From Athripsodes cinereus (lineage: Eukaryota; Arthropoda; Insecta; Trichoptera; Leptoceridae), in assembly GCA_947579605.1 (NCBI GenBank), contig OX388318.1, positions 248,001-312,000 of the forward strand: a stretch of 64,000 nucleotides of DNA, written 5' to 3'. The position numbers were made by a program, and so were the translations under genes. Below, one piece after another: positions 55,401 to 64,000 of the stretch (position 1 is the stretch's first letter; every line of letters begins with the position of its first letter). The notes under the pieces are model-generated. The model saw nothing but the letters and a program-made list of their open reading frames with translations, did no database searches and was not told the origin of the DNA.

Positions 55401-56760
55401 AAAAGGTAAATCGATTTTTTAAACCTTTATTCTCCATCTATTATTGTTTCACAGAAAGCCTTATCTTGTTTTCGCGTCCAACGAATTCTTCCCCTGTGAA
55501 ACCTTTCTTTAAAAAGCTTTTATTTTTTAAAGATAATGTTTCGGGAATATAAATAAAATTTGTAACAATTGCTTGCGTAACTTTGTTAACATTATTGAGG
55601 TTGAGCTTTAGCTTGCCCAGAGATTGTCCTGTTGGGTATACTTACCCACAGTTTAACATGAATATTGTATTGGGCGAAACTGAAGAACGATATAAAATAT
55701 TGATTTGTGAAATTGGATGAACCATACAATATAAATTTTAGCAAACATAGGAAAACAGATACCAGCTTATTAAGGACCTATTTTGACATCAATTTATTTC
55801 AGAAGTATAGGTGTATCAATATTAAATGATCAATATATTTAAAGTTCAATAAAGTTACTATTATCATCTGATGTTACTTAGTGGAAGTTCATGAAAAAAT
55901 TAATAAAAGTTTAGTACTTCCACAGTGGCAGTGGCGATGAAACACATATTTAGTAGAAGTACTAAACATGTGTTTTGTTCTACAAAGTTCAACAAACTTT
56001 GTATATTTTCTCATTCCCTCGTAAATATCCTCATAGTTTAGGGGCATGATCTTCTGACAAATAAATTGCCTTACACCATTTATTTCTGTTATTTGCACTG
56101 TTCATTGCTCTTTACAGAGAGAGAGAGCGAGCCACGATATGCTCACATCTTTTTTTTTTATCAATAAAATCAATATTTTAATAAAGTAAGTATAGGTACA
56201 CCAATTTTTTATCTAGTTGACAAAGGAATTAAAATAAACGCGATAATGCTTTCAAGTCTCAAGAAATCGCACTTAGAACGTTTGAAGTCTGTTTAAATAT
56301 TTTTAAATAAGTGATAATAATAATATTATTCATTTCGATAATTTATTTAATTGAATTCTGTAAACCCTCCTTATTTTAATTAAAGTTACATTAATCAAAC
56401 GGCAAAACAATTGTTTGGAGTATGTACTTAGTACTAAATATTAATATGATTATGGTGTCCTTAATAAATTATTTTATATATCTCTCTAATCCAAAGTAAA
56501 ATGTAATAATTAACCATTGTATTTTAATTTGTATTTCTGGAGGAATAAATAATTTTACTGTTTCAACTAATGATTTACTGATAACCGTTGGAAGATTAAT
56601 GTTTTAAAGGAATTAATTTCATTCATTGTATTCAAAACTGGTGGAATCAGATTTACTATATATTTGGTATCAGAACAATGCTCAAACAATATAATGTATT
56701 ATTGTTGTATTAATCCTTCTTAAAACTAGTCATATGACTGTAAACATTTTGTACAGCAAA
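52401..56760. other. Long stretch without a supported gene
   Basis: About 4.3 kb. I see only a short dispersed repeat at 55855-55935 (GATGTTACTTAGTGGAAGTT, family of 378-421) and a purine-rich run at 54295-54375. No terminal repeats, tails or coding-like frames. Confidence 0.4.
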
Positions 56761-56762
56761 GA

Positions 56763-56912
56763 AGTAATAATAATAATAATAATAAACTTTATTGTACAAA
56801 ATATATGGATACAAATGATAAGATTACATGGTATAAACGAATAATTTTGCACAATGGGCGAGTTTATCGCAGGGACGCGATATCTTCCAACTAACCCAAG
56901 AAGAAAAGAAGT
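56763..56912 (-). repeat. Repeat D copy (minus strand)
   Basis: (AAT)n at 56767-56788, AACTTTATTGTAC, then GGGCGAGTTTATCGCAGGGA and TATCTTCCAACTAACCC. The tail and conserved end are both present. Confidence 0.65.
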
Positions 56913-57094
56913 ACTTATTGCTTGCTAAAAGTATATTTATTTAAGATATTTATGGCTAAGAAGTCAACTTCCACCTACTTCTGAATAAAGGCCTACTCCA
57001 TCCTTCTCCATGTTGTCCGATTCTAGGTCCGATCGACATCAAGATAATATTGAATTTAATCACTCTTCTAACGCAATAGTAGACTGTTCCGTGG

Positions 57095-57300
57095 AGCTTC
57101 CGGCAAAGACTTGGACTGCCACTTTTCCGTAAGTTTTCGAGTGTCCTGTAAAAGGTACGTTCGGTAAAATAAAGTTATTTTACATATTAGATTCAGCAAT
57201 GAGGTTTCCCACACATCCTGAATGACTTTTTTTTTGTTGGATACCCTACTTTTATACTTAGTAGTAGAAGTAGACTTTCCACGTTTTGAATTACACGATT
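57095..57300 (+). repeat. Repeat A copy, right part degraded
   Basis: CCGTGGAGCTTCCGGCAAAG, AGTTTTCGAGTGTCCTG, AATGAGGTTTCCCACACATC, then a deletion before a TAGTAGTAGAAG end. Confidence 0.7.
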
Positions 57301-57469
57301 CATAATTTTATTTCGTTTGAAATTTCGAAGCATATACAGAACTTTATAACATACCCTTATTGATCTCAATGGATTTTATTTGAATTTCAAAATGGACAGG
57401 GCTAATATATAATTATATTATATCCCTTGTAAATATTCTAAATGTATTATCATAATAACAATGTTCTAT

Positions 57470-57615
57470 TATTATTATTATTATTATTATACCATCACGG
57501 CATATCCCACAAGTGGGGTAGCCAGCAGATCAGGTGTATGTAAGAAACATACAAACTGTCCTCTTCGTGCCAGTATAAAATCAAGACATTCAGGATGGGT
57601 GGCAAACCTCACCTT
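57470..57615 (-). repeat. Repeat A copy (minus strand), 5' truncated
   Basis: (ATT)n tail, ATACCATCACGGCATATCCC, AATCAAGACATTCAGGATGG and GTGGCAAACCTCAC. Confidence 0.8.
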
Positions 57616-58411
57616 CTTTCCTTCTCACCAGTATTCATTGTGAATCCATACCTACCGCACAGCCTTATTCATTGTGAATCATTACCGCACATTAAGTTTA
57701 TTATTAAGTTATATATTCAAAGAAGTGAATTTGTGTGAGAGGCAAGGCGATTCCAGGTTCCAGAATCCTCATCCAAAAGGTAAGTGGAACATTATTGCAT
57801 TTCTTCTCATCTTCACCTTTGAACAATCGCACCCGCATCACCATAACAATGTTCTACATTTAGTAAGATGTAATCTTATAATTTTAATAATATGTCTATA
57901 GGGAGAGCTTTAACAGGAATATTAATAATAATATTATTATAATTATCATGGTGTATACATATAGATAATGTACCTATACATGACACAAGTACGGTAATTA
58001 AATTAAGTATACATTTTCAATTATTGTAATGTTTAGGTATAGTGAGGAGGTCTCTCAGTATCTCGTAGGGCAGGGACGAAACTAAAATTTTCATGTGATC
58101 ATGCTATCATGGGCGTAATTTTATGAATCAGTTAAAACTAAACACTTTTTTAAAATCAAAGTTCCTAAGTAGGTTCTAAATTTTTTTTCTACTAATTTAT
58201 TAAATTTTACATGAATTTCCTCCAAATACCGCCGGTCGGCAATAATAAGTTATTTTATAATTTCAACTTTCTTGTCCATTTCCTTATTTTTATTTATTTA
58301 TTTCAGTTTTACATGATGTATACAGTTGATAAAAAAATATTATGGTCTACAACATATTTAGCAATAATCAAACCATTGATGATCACATTTATCGATGTGA
58401 TAAAAACTAAT

Positions 58412-58714
58412 TGTAGTGTTTGGACTTTGATACACAGTACAGGTTAAGTGAACCTTGAACCTTGTTTTCAAGTAAACAGTAGTTATGATGAGTGAGTAGC
58501 AATACGATGTAGTCTATATAGGTTGGCCGCCTGTGGAGAGCGGCGCTCATTAATTGATAGAACCTTGACTTGCACTGTTAGGCTGCGTGTTTTGACAAAT
58601 TGTGTTCGACAAATTATAATAGGAATTATTTATTGAATATATTGTGTAAATATAAATTCCGTGTCGTTATTCAAAAAGAACCTAATATTGTTATACTTGA
58701 CTCAGTATACAATA
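58412..58714 (+). repeat. 5' LTR
   Basis: Begins TGTAGTGTTTGGAC and ends GTATACAATA. TATATA at 58515-58520 could be the promoter TATA box. Identical to the 3' LTR except at 58506. Confidence 0.9.
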
Positions 58715-58716
58715 CG

Positions 58717-58732
58717 TGGCGCAGTTCGGTAG
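58717..58732 (+). promoter_or_regulatory. Primer-binding site, tRNA-Ser-like
   Basis: TGGCGCAGTTCGGTAG starts 1-2 bp after the LTR. TGGCGCAGT matches the complement of the 3' end of insect tRNA-Ser, the primer type of 17.6/297-like elements; an extra T then separates it from CGG. The tRNA assignment is from memory of those families. Confidence 0.55.
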
Positions 58733-58817
58733 TTCAAAATTGTCGTAAACATACAACAATAGTCTTTTTTTGCGCGCCGAAAGTTTTGTCGGCGGTACGC
58801 GGAAATAAAGAGTTGTA

Positions 58818-59088
58818 AGGCAGTCTACAGGAGTAGAAAGGAGGCAGGAGTCTCCAAAGCCAGATTAGCCAGCAGTGCAGGTAGCAGAAAAGAGACAGGA
58901 GTCTCAGAAGCCAGTTGGGCAAGGTTGCAGGTAGCAGCAGGGAGACAGGAGTCTCAAGAGCCAGTTGGAGAAGTTGCAGGTAGCAGCAGGGAGACAGGAA
59001 GTCTCAGGAGCCAGTTTGAGGCAAGGTGCAGGCAGCAGTGGGTAACAGGAGTCACCCAGCATCCAGGCGGAGCCAGTTGGTGGATCCA
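58818..59088 (+). repeat. Leader tandem repeats (5 x ~50 bp) with conserved hairpins
   Basis: Five units, each with GCAGGTAGCAG-type and GGAGACAGGAGTCTC-type blocks and AGCCAGTTGG-like ends. Hairpins start at 58841, 58892, 58942, 58991 and 59041. Stem GAGAC/GTCTC encloses an AGGA loop; unit 1 has GAGGC/GTCTC (a G-U pair) and unit 5 GGTAAC/GTCACC, so pairing is largely kept despite substitutions. It lies between primer site and gag, where packaging signals sit. Confidence 0.85.
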
Positions 59089-59240
59089 GGAAGCCAGGAG
59101 AGGAGAGTTCTTGCAAGTCAGCCAGGCGGAGTCCATTGCAGTTGCAAGGAAATCCAGAAGACCGGGGCGATTGGAGGAGACTCTCATCAGCTAAGTCTAT
59201 TTTTTATTCTTGGTTGTTGTTGCTTGTGGTATTTTCCGAA

Positions 59241-60323
59241 ATGACTTCGAGAAGTTTAGAGCCGTTTTGTCACAAGACAATGAGTTGGCCTTCTTACAGG
59301 ACAAGGTGGGAGAACGCCTTGCTATTAAATGATGAAAGTTGGACTGATGTGAAGAAGCGTGCTTTCTTCATAACATCGTTGTCCCAGGGCAGTTTCAAGC
59401 TACTGTCTGATCTGTGTTTTCCAGCTTCTGTGGAAAAACAGTCTTATAAAGAGTTGATTCAGATATTGAATGGTTATTTTAAAGAGGAAAAAAGTGTATT
59501 TGAATCGCGTGAAAGTTTTTTCAAGGCTACTCAAGGTCATTCGGAAAATGTTAAAGATTTTGCTTTAAGATTAAGGGAATTAAGTATAAATTGTGAATTT
59601 GGTACTAGATTAGAAAGTAATATAAAAGATTTGTTTATAATCGGAATTAGAAATAAAGAGATTAAACAACAGTTATTTTTAAAATGTGATAAAGATAAAG
59701 TGTCTTTGAATGAAGCAGTTGCTTTGGCGTCTAGTTATGAGCACATACTAGAGAGAAAAATAGAAAAAGAGGAAGAAAATTTTGAGGAAATTAGCCAGAT
59801 TTCCAGGCGAAACTATAATAGTTTCAGTATTTCAAGTAGTACAGATACAGATTATAAAAAAAATAAAAGACCGTCAAAATTTTCAAGGTTAAATTCAAAT
59901 GTAAATACGAGTAGGTATAAGCATAATAAAAATGTTTCATGTTTTATTTGTAAGGGAAATCACTATAAAAGTGAATGTAAATTAAATAGAGAAATTTTTT
60001 GTAGAAAATGTAGTTCTAAAGGGCATTTGAGTGAAAATTGTTATAAGATACAAGGTATTTATAATTCGCAAGACACCGAAAACGATGTTATAAAATTAAA
60101 TGTAAGAATTGAGAATAAAAATGTTGAATGTATTTTAGATTCGGGAGCGAATATTAGCTGTATATCTATTCAAAAATTGCAAGAAATATTCAACGAAAAT
60201 AATATAATAGAGAAGTGTGATGAAATTAATTTATCTACGTATAGCGGGCACAGTTTGAATGTGTTAGGTATTAAACATTGTAAAATAAATCACATAGAAT
60301 TGTATAAATATTTAAATATGTAG
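59241..60323 (+). CDS. Gag with truncated aspartic protease
   Basis: 360 residues from ATG 59241 (AAATGA, A at -3); the frame is open upstream to ATG 59136, but those extra residues look like leader translation. The N-terminal half is a Ty3/gypsy-type Gag (WPSYRTRWENALLL, then LIIxLxxYF-like, FALRLRELSINCEFG, IKDLFIIGI). Two zinc knuckles start at residue 234: CFICKGNHYKSEC (CX2CX3HX4C) and CRKCSSKGHLSENC (CX2CX4HX4C). A retropepsin start follows with catalytic D300 in LDSGANISCI. The frame stops about 60 residues later, after a flap-side VLG and before the second hydrophobic-G motif, so the protease is incomplete. Gag could still form particles. The frame has no premature stops, which suggests it is still useful to the element. 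Confidence 0.85.
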   Translation: MTSRSLEPFCHKTMSWPSYRTRWENALLLNDESWTDVKKRAFFITSLSQGSFKLLSDLCFPASVEKQSYKELIQILNGYFKEEKSVFESRESFFKATQGHSENVKDFALRLRELSINCEFGTRLESNIKDLFIIGIRNKEIKQQLFLKCDKDKVSLNEAVALASSYEHILERKIEKEEENFEEISQISRRNYNSFSISSSTDTDYKKNKRPSKFSRLNSNVNTSRYKHNKNVSCFICKGNHYKSECKLNREIFCRKCSSKGHLSENCYKIQGIYNSQDTENDVIKLNVRIENKNVECILDSGANISCISIQKLQEIFNENNIIEKCDEINLSTYSGHSLNVLGIKHCKINHIELYKYLNM

Positions 60324-60346
60324 TATAGAAAGATTTTCAAGGTTGT

Positions 60347-60356
60347 GAGGGGAGAG
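60347..60356 (+). promoter_or_regulatory. Polypurine tract
   Basis: GAGGGGAGAG lies directly before the 3' LTR, only 24 bp after the gag stop. It is the plus-strand primer site. The lack of any spacer for pol shows that the deletion ran almost to this point. Confidence 0.8.
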
Positions 60357-60659
60357 TGTAGTGTTTGGACTTTGATACACAGTACAGGTTAAGTGAACCT
60401 TGAACCTTGTTTTCAAGTAAACAGTAGTTATGATGAGTGAGTAGCAATACTATGTAGTCTATATAGGTTGGCCGCCTGTGGAGAGCGGCGCTCATTAATT
60501 GATAGAACCTTGACTTGCACTGTTAGGCTGCGTGTTTTGACAAATTGTGTTCGACAAATTATAATAGGAATTATTTATTGAATATATTGTGTAAATATAA
60601 ATTCCGTGTCGTTATTCAAAAAGAACCTAATATTGTTATACTTGACTCAGTATACAATA
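60357..60659 (+). repeat. 3' LTR
   Basis: Same 303 bp as the 5' LTR with a single difference (60451 T). Followed by the CTAAT duplication. Confidence 0.9.
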
Positions 60660-60664
60660 CTAAT

Positions 60665-61065
60665 CACATCAATAAAATAATACACCTTATAACATAATAA
60701 TAACAGCTACAAACATGAAAGATCAAATCAACAAATAACAATCACAACAGAATCAATCACACATCTACAAATAAAGAGCAATACAATAAACACAGAAATC
60801 AGTAAAAATAAAACCAATTATACATTGTATTGTCAAAACATATATTGGTATTTTGTGCATAGCATGCAATGCATGCATAACATGTATATTATGTGTGCGG
60901 TGCTTTTTTTATCTCTACGGATAGTACGCCACTGTGGTTAAAATACATATGTACATACATAATGTTATGTACATACCTTAAAAGGCTCTTATTATTTAGG
61001 TTTATATAAACTTAAATTTAAGATAATGTCGATAAAGAAGAACAGTATGTACTGTAAGTAAAGTA
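60665..61065. other. No recognisable feature
   Basis: A-rich then AT-rich; nothing supported. A GCATAGCATGCAATGCATGC tract near 60857 is partly palindromic. Confidence 0.3.
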
Positions 61066-61151
61066 TGTATCGACGGTCCACTTCCATAACTCGACAAGTA
61101 GAAATGTCTTATATTCGAGAAATCGTCATTTTTGTAATTTTGCTATATTTA

Positions 61152-61245
61152 TAGCTTGCATGTTTATTATATGCATCTGGTCTACTGGCTACTCCACTTG
61201 TGGGATATCCCGTGATGGTGTAATAATATTGTAGTGGTATAATAT
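61152..61245 (+). repeat. Repeat A copy nested in the TIR element
   Basis: AGCTTGCATGTTTATTATAT, CTGGTCTACTGGCTACTCCA and GGGATATCCCGTGATGGTGT; 5' truncated. Confidence 0.75.
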
Positions 61246-61464
61246 TTATATGATGTGTTAAAAAAACACAGCAGAAAGTAAAATACATATACTATACAAG
61301 TTAAAGACATACGTTATCTTTGCTCCGTTCAATAGTTAAACAATTCGAAATATTTAGTTGTGAAATCGGAAATTGGTACATTACTATTTATATACTAAAG
61401 CTTTATATTTAACAATTCAAGCGTTTTTGTGTTTACACTGTGGAAATCCATTTTTAATTTTATT

Positions 61465-61629
61465 AAATAAAATATAAAAATACATATTATTAAGGACTGT
61501 TTAATCTCCACTTTGTTGGGTTAGATATCGAACGTTTTCGCCTATACTTGTAGGCATCATCAGGGAAAATGTTTCCCTGAAGATGCCTTACTTAAACAGT
61601 GCTCAATAATATATTTTTATATTTTATTT
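61465..61629. repeat. Snap-back element with an inner hairpin
   Basis: Outer arms of about 38 nt (AAATAAAATATAAAAATA..., inner ACTGTTTAA) are complementary with a few differences. A second stem, GGCATCATCAGGGAAA against TTTCCCTGAAGATGCC, lies off-centre. Core GAACGTTTTCGCC is shared with 37232-37420. Confidence 0.75.
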
Positions 61630-61959
61630 AATTAAACTAAATATTTAATATGTTAAGGGAATCGTGGGTTATTTATTTATATCCAGAATAATAACAATAA
61701 CAAAAAACTTTCTACTTCAAAATTTTACTAGCTAAATATTATTTATACCTTAAAACATAATATTCCTTTAACAATATTATACAAAATGGATTTTACTGCC
61801 TTACTAGATTTGAATCTATTCTTAGGCATTATCCAAAGAAATATAACCATTTTTTATGGTTATTTCTTGGTGTTGATTTAATAATGACGTTGAGTGTGTG
61901 TATTACCTTTTAAATCAAAATAAATCGTCTTGTTGAGTTTTAGAACTGGACAGTCGGAA

Positions 61960-62250
61960 TGTGGGTATATATAAGTAAGTAATTAGATTGGCTCATGAGC
62001 ACTTAGCTGAGTTTGTAATGGGATAAGAAGACACACCGTGATGGTGAATATTTCTAACGTATAATAATAACTGAAAATAAAATTAATTAATCATTCTTTA
62101 CAAAGGGACAGCAACGACACAAATTTATTTATCTTATTTTAGGAATATACACTTAAGCTCATTATTGTTTACCAACGCGACGGTAAAAAGACGTCAGAAA
62201 ATTAATCAAAAATAAGACATCATTCTGCTGAATGCATCAGACATTGAAAC
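61960..62250. other. No recognisable feature
   Basis: AT-rich; nothing supported. Confidence 0.3.
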
Positions 62251-62254
62251 ATCA

Positions 62255-62320
62255 GGACACTCGAAAACTTACAGAAAAGAGTGGGATAGCAATACTTTAC
62301 CGAGGACTCCACAGAGTAAA
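62255..62320 (-). repeat. Repeat A left-end fragment (minus strand)
   Basis: AGGACACTCGAAAACTTACA, AAAGAGTGGGA and TTTACCGAGGACTCCACAG. Confidence 0.65.
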
Positions 62321-62540
62321 TAATAATAAACATATTTATTAAAATATTTAACGATTAATTTTATAAACTGAAATAATCCTCATCTTCTTCTTCGTGATGT
62401 AGATCATCGATCTGTTAGTTCGAAAGTTGATGCCTCTTGTGATGCTGAAGACCAGCTGTCTTTCTATCTTTTTGATGGTTTTCCTCGGGACCGAAATAAT
62501 GCATTATAAATATTTTTATATGTACTAAAATAACATTTGA

Positions 62541-62730
62541 GTTCGTCGGTAGCCTGGAGGTAGAGTCTCGGCCTCGTGAACAAGGGGTCCGTGGTTCGAT
62601 CCCAGGTGCCGGCAAACTCCCCTTTCACGACACAAGCTTTTAGCTTACTGTGAAAGGTGTATAAGTTTGTATTTGGGTTTATAGCATAACCCAGATATAT
62701 CTTTAAAAAAAAATAAAAAAATATCTGAAT
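62541..62730 (+). mobile_element. tRNA-derived SINE (SINE-B), full length
   Basis: GTTCGTCGGTAGCCTGGAGG with an A-box-like core, B box GGTTCGATCCC, the CTTTCACGACACAAGC body and an A-rich tail. Very close to 35476-35652. Confidence 0.83.
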
Positions 62731-62739
62731 GGCTTAATA

Positions 62740-62838
62740 TCTTTAGGCACGGAGTGGACAACATACATATTTATTACATGCGGCTGGTCGGCTGGCTACC
62801 CCACTTGTGCAATAATCCGTGATGGTATAGTTTATATA
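62740..62838 (+). repeat. Repeat A copy, 5' truncated
   Basis: GGCACGGAGTGGACAACATA, GCGGCTGGTCGGCTGGCTAC and CCGTGATGGTATAG. Confidence 0.7.
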
Positions 62839-62971
62839 GTTTATAGCAGACCAGTTTGTAAGAATATCCATTTTCAGAGATATCAAACATTAACATTAAA
62901 TATTGTAAAAATGCCAATATTTTATAATTTCATGTCATTGATTAACCGGATTTGGGTGCAGATGACAAAAC

Positions 62972-63170
62972 CAATCAGAAACCTCGATTGGAGAACCATG
63001 TCTACACAATGCAACATTGTGTAAAATCTAATAGGAAGAAGTGAGAAAGGTGTCCCAACGCTTACGAATTGGCTCTAGGCTGGCTTAAGTGATCACTTTC
63101 GGTGTCCATGGACAACGTTCACCAATTCCACCATTCTCACTGTCACGATGTAAGGTCCACCAATCGAGAG
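62972..63170. repeat. Repeat E copy, best preserved
   Basis: ACCAATCAGAAACCTCGATT, GAAGAAGTGAGAAAGGTGTC, CTCTAGGCTGGCTTAAGTG and CCACCAATCGAG, about 195 bp. No 11-bp duplication is evident here. Confidence 0.75.
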
Positions 63171-63174
63171 ACGC

Positions 63175-63865
63175 TTTATGCAAACCTTTAAGCAAATAGG
63201 AATAATAATATCTAACATATGCAAGAAATTAGTTACAATTTATAAAACAAAACATGCAATACCATATAGAACGAATACTAAACTTTAAAATATAGCTATA
63301 CATGAGCAAAGCTGTTCTCCTTTACAGGCATAAATGTGTTAAGTCCTGAACTTCATCTTCTAAAACCAAATTATGGATACTAATGCGACTATACAAAAAT
63401 TTACAACGCACTTAACATAGGCCTACAACAATTTCAAAAAGGTCATTCTTCATTTAACTCTTTCTACACATTTTCTTCCCTATACAAGTACTTGCAATGG
63501 AGTTTGTTTATTTTTGAATAAATTTCAGGTTTGTTCTTTGAAGTAGCCTCCAGAAAACAAGGTTTACATTTCACGTTTTAAAATTCACAATATTTATTAT
63601 TCTCTTTTAGTTTACATACTCGTACACACATAGAATAAGACAAAGAGAGAGAGGGAGGTAGTAAAAAGAGAAAGTAGTATATTTGGCATCAGTGGTTTCC
63701 AACCTAGGAGCATGATAAATTTTAAGAGTAGGTACAAGGTAGCAACTGATACTAAATAATAATAATTGAACACAACAAACAATACAGTTATAACAATACA
63801 TAGACTATTTCATTAAAACTTAAAATAAATTTTAGGTAGGTACTCCTTTAATTCATTAGCTGGTG
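63175..63865. other. SINE-A fragment at 63340-63450; otherwise unassigned
   Basis: CAACGCACTTAACATAGGCC and AATTTCAAAAAGGTCATTCT are the complement of the SINE-A body; its head is missing. The rest is AT-rich with nothing supported. Confidence 0.5.
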
Positions 63866-63867
63866 AT

Positions 63868-64000
63868 AGAATCCTAGGCAAAGAATAAGTCTTCAACTTT
63901 CTCTGTAAGTTTTCGAGTGGGTATCGTATAAAAGGCAGGTGTTCGAAAATCATGACGAATGTCTTATATTTTTCACTTTATATTTAATGATGAAGTATTT
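63868..64000 (+). repeat. Repeat A copy, cut by the window end
   Basis: ATCCTAGGCAAAGAATAAGT, GTAAGTTTTCGAGTGGGTAT, AAAAGGCAGGTGTTCGAAAA and the diverged GATGAAG start of the next block. Confidence 0.65.

Larger units (their letters stand above)
58412..60659 (+). mobile_element. Non-autonomous Ty3/gypsy-like LTR retrotransposon (Gag only)
   Basis: Two direct 303-bp LTRs, a tRNA-type primer site, a repeated leader, one gag-plus-partial-protease frame and a polypurine tract, in the canonical order. CTAAT at 58407-58411 and 60660-60664 is the target duplication (alternatively TAAT with 304-bp LTRs; the C at the junction is ambiguous). The internal part is only ~1.64 kb. RT, RNase H and integrase are missing, so it must use proteins from a complete relative. 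The LTRs differ at one position (58506 G, 60451 T), so insertion was recent. Confidence 0.9.
61068..61956. mobile_element. TIR element, sister of 21812-22486, with nested repeats
   Basis: The left end CGACGGTCCACTTCCATAAC and the right end (complement CCGACTGTCCAGTTC, AAACTCAACAAG) are inverted. The internal AAGTAGAAATGTCTTAT, GTTAAAGACATACGTT and CGAAATATTTAG blocks match the 22-kb copy in opposite orientation. A repeat A copy (61152-61245) and a snap-back (61465-61629) have inserted into it. No transposase seen. Confidence 0.6.

Noticed and set aside
58925..59194. Open frames on both strands of the leader repeats
   Set aside because: Open only because the 50-bp repeats are GC-richer and lack stops; no protein similarity seen.
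59136..59240. Upstream start adding 35 residues to the Gag frame
   Set aside because: The extra residues are hydrophobic leader-like translation; ATG 59241 has a good context and the Gag-like sequence begins after it. The upstream start cannot be excluded.

Overview
This is an AT-rich eukaryotic segment that looks like intergenic or intronic insect DNA, most likely lepidopteran. That identification is an inference. It rests on two short Helitrons with the 5' TC...CTAG-T 3' ends (GCCGGGTCAGCTAG) familiar from moth and butterfly genomes, tRNA-derived SINEs, I-clade, RTE-like and CR1/Jockey-like non-LTR retrotransposons, a PIF/Harbinger MITE and many snap-back MITEs. I found no convincing host exon, host tRNA or rRNA gene, bacterial-type operon or CRISPR.

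Two elements carry long intact reading frames. (1) 15343-21206 is a complete I-clade non-LTR retrotransposon with a perfect 14-bp target-site duplication (TSD). It has a 5' UTR with an Inr/DPE-like promoter, ORF1 (CCHC gag-like), an overlapping ORF2 (endonuclease, reverse transcriptase, RNase H, C-terminal zinc motif) and a poly(A) tail. (2) 58412-60659 is a short Ty3/gypsy-type LTR retrotransposon. Its two 303-bp LTRs differ at one base and a 5-bp duplication flanks them. It encodes only Gag plus the start of an aspartic protease; RT, RNase H and integrase are missing. Its leader holds five ~50-bp repeats, each able to form the same small hairpin.

Layout. 1-5.6 kb: snap-back MITEs, LINE 3' fragments (LINE = non-LTR retrotransposon) and a 1.95-kb TIR element with no transposase. 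5.6-15 kb: SINEs, repeat A, a Helitron, a truncated I-like LINE and a 203-bp MITE. 15.3-21.2 kb: the intact I-clade element. 21.8-22.5 kb: a TIR element with a snap-back nested in it. 22.5-47.6 kb: a low-density mix of LINE fragments (RTE-like at 33.8-34.4 kb with a 13-bp TSD), SINEs and a second Helitron. 47.8-50.7 kb: seven tandem ~313-bp units with a trimeric higher-order pattern, cut off by a Harbinger MITE with TTA duplication. 51-57 kb: largely featureless. 57-64 kb: repeat A copies, the LTR element, a second copy of the 22-kb TIR element, SINE-B and repeat E.

How the pieces relate. The abundant ~260-bp repeat A shares its last ~40 bp, including a TATAGTA-type tail, with the 3' end of LINE family F3, so A looks like a parasite of that LINE. 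The 313-bp tandem unit joins A to F3. The Gag-only LTR element presumably borrows pol from a complete relative elsewhere. Labels A, D, E, F3, SINE-A and SINE-B are mine.
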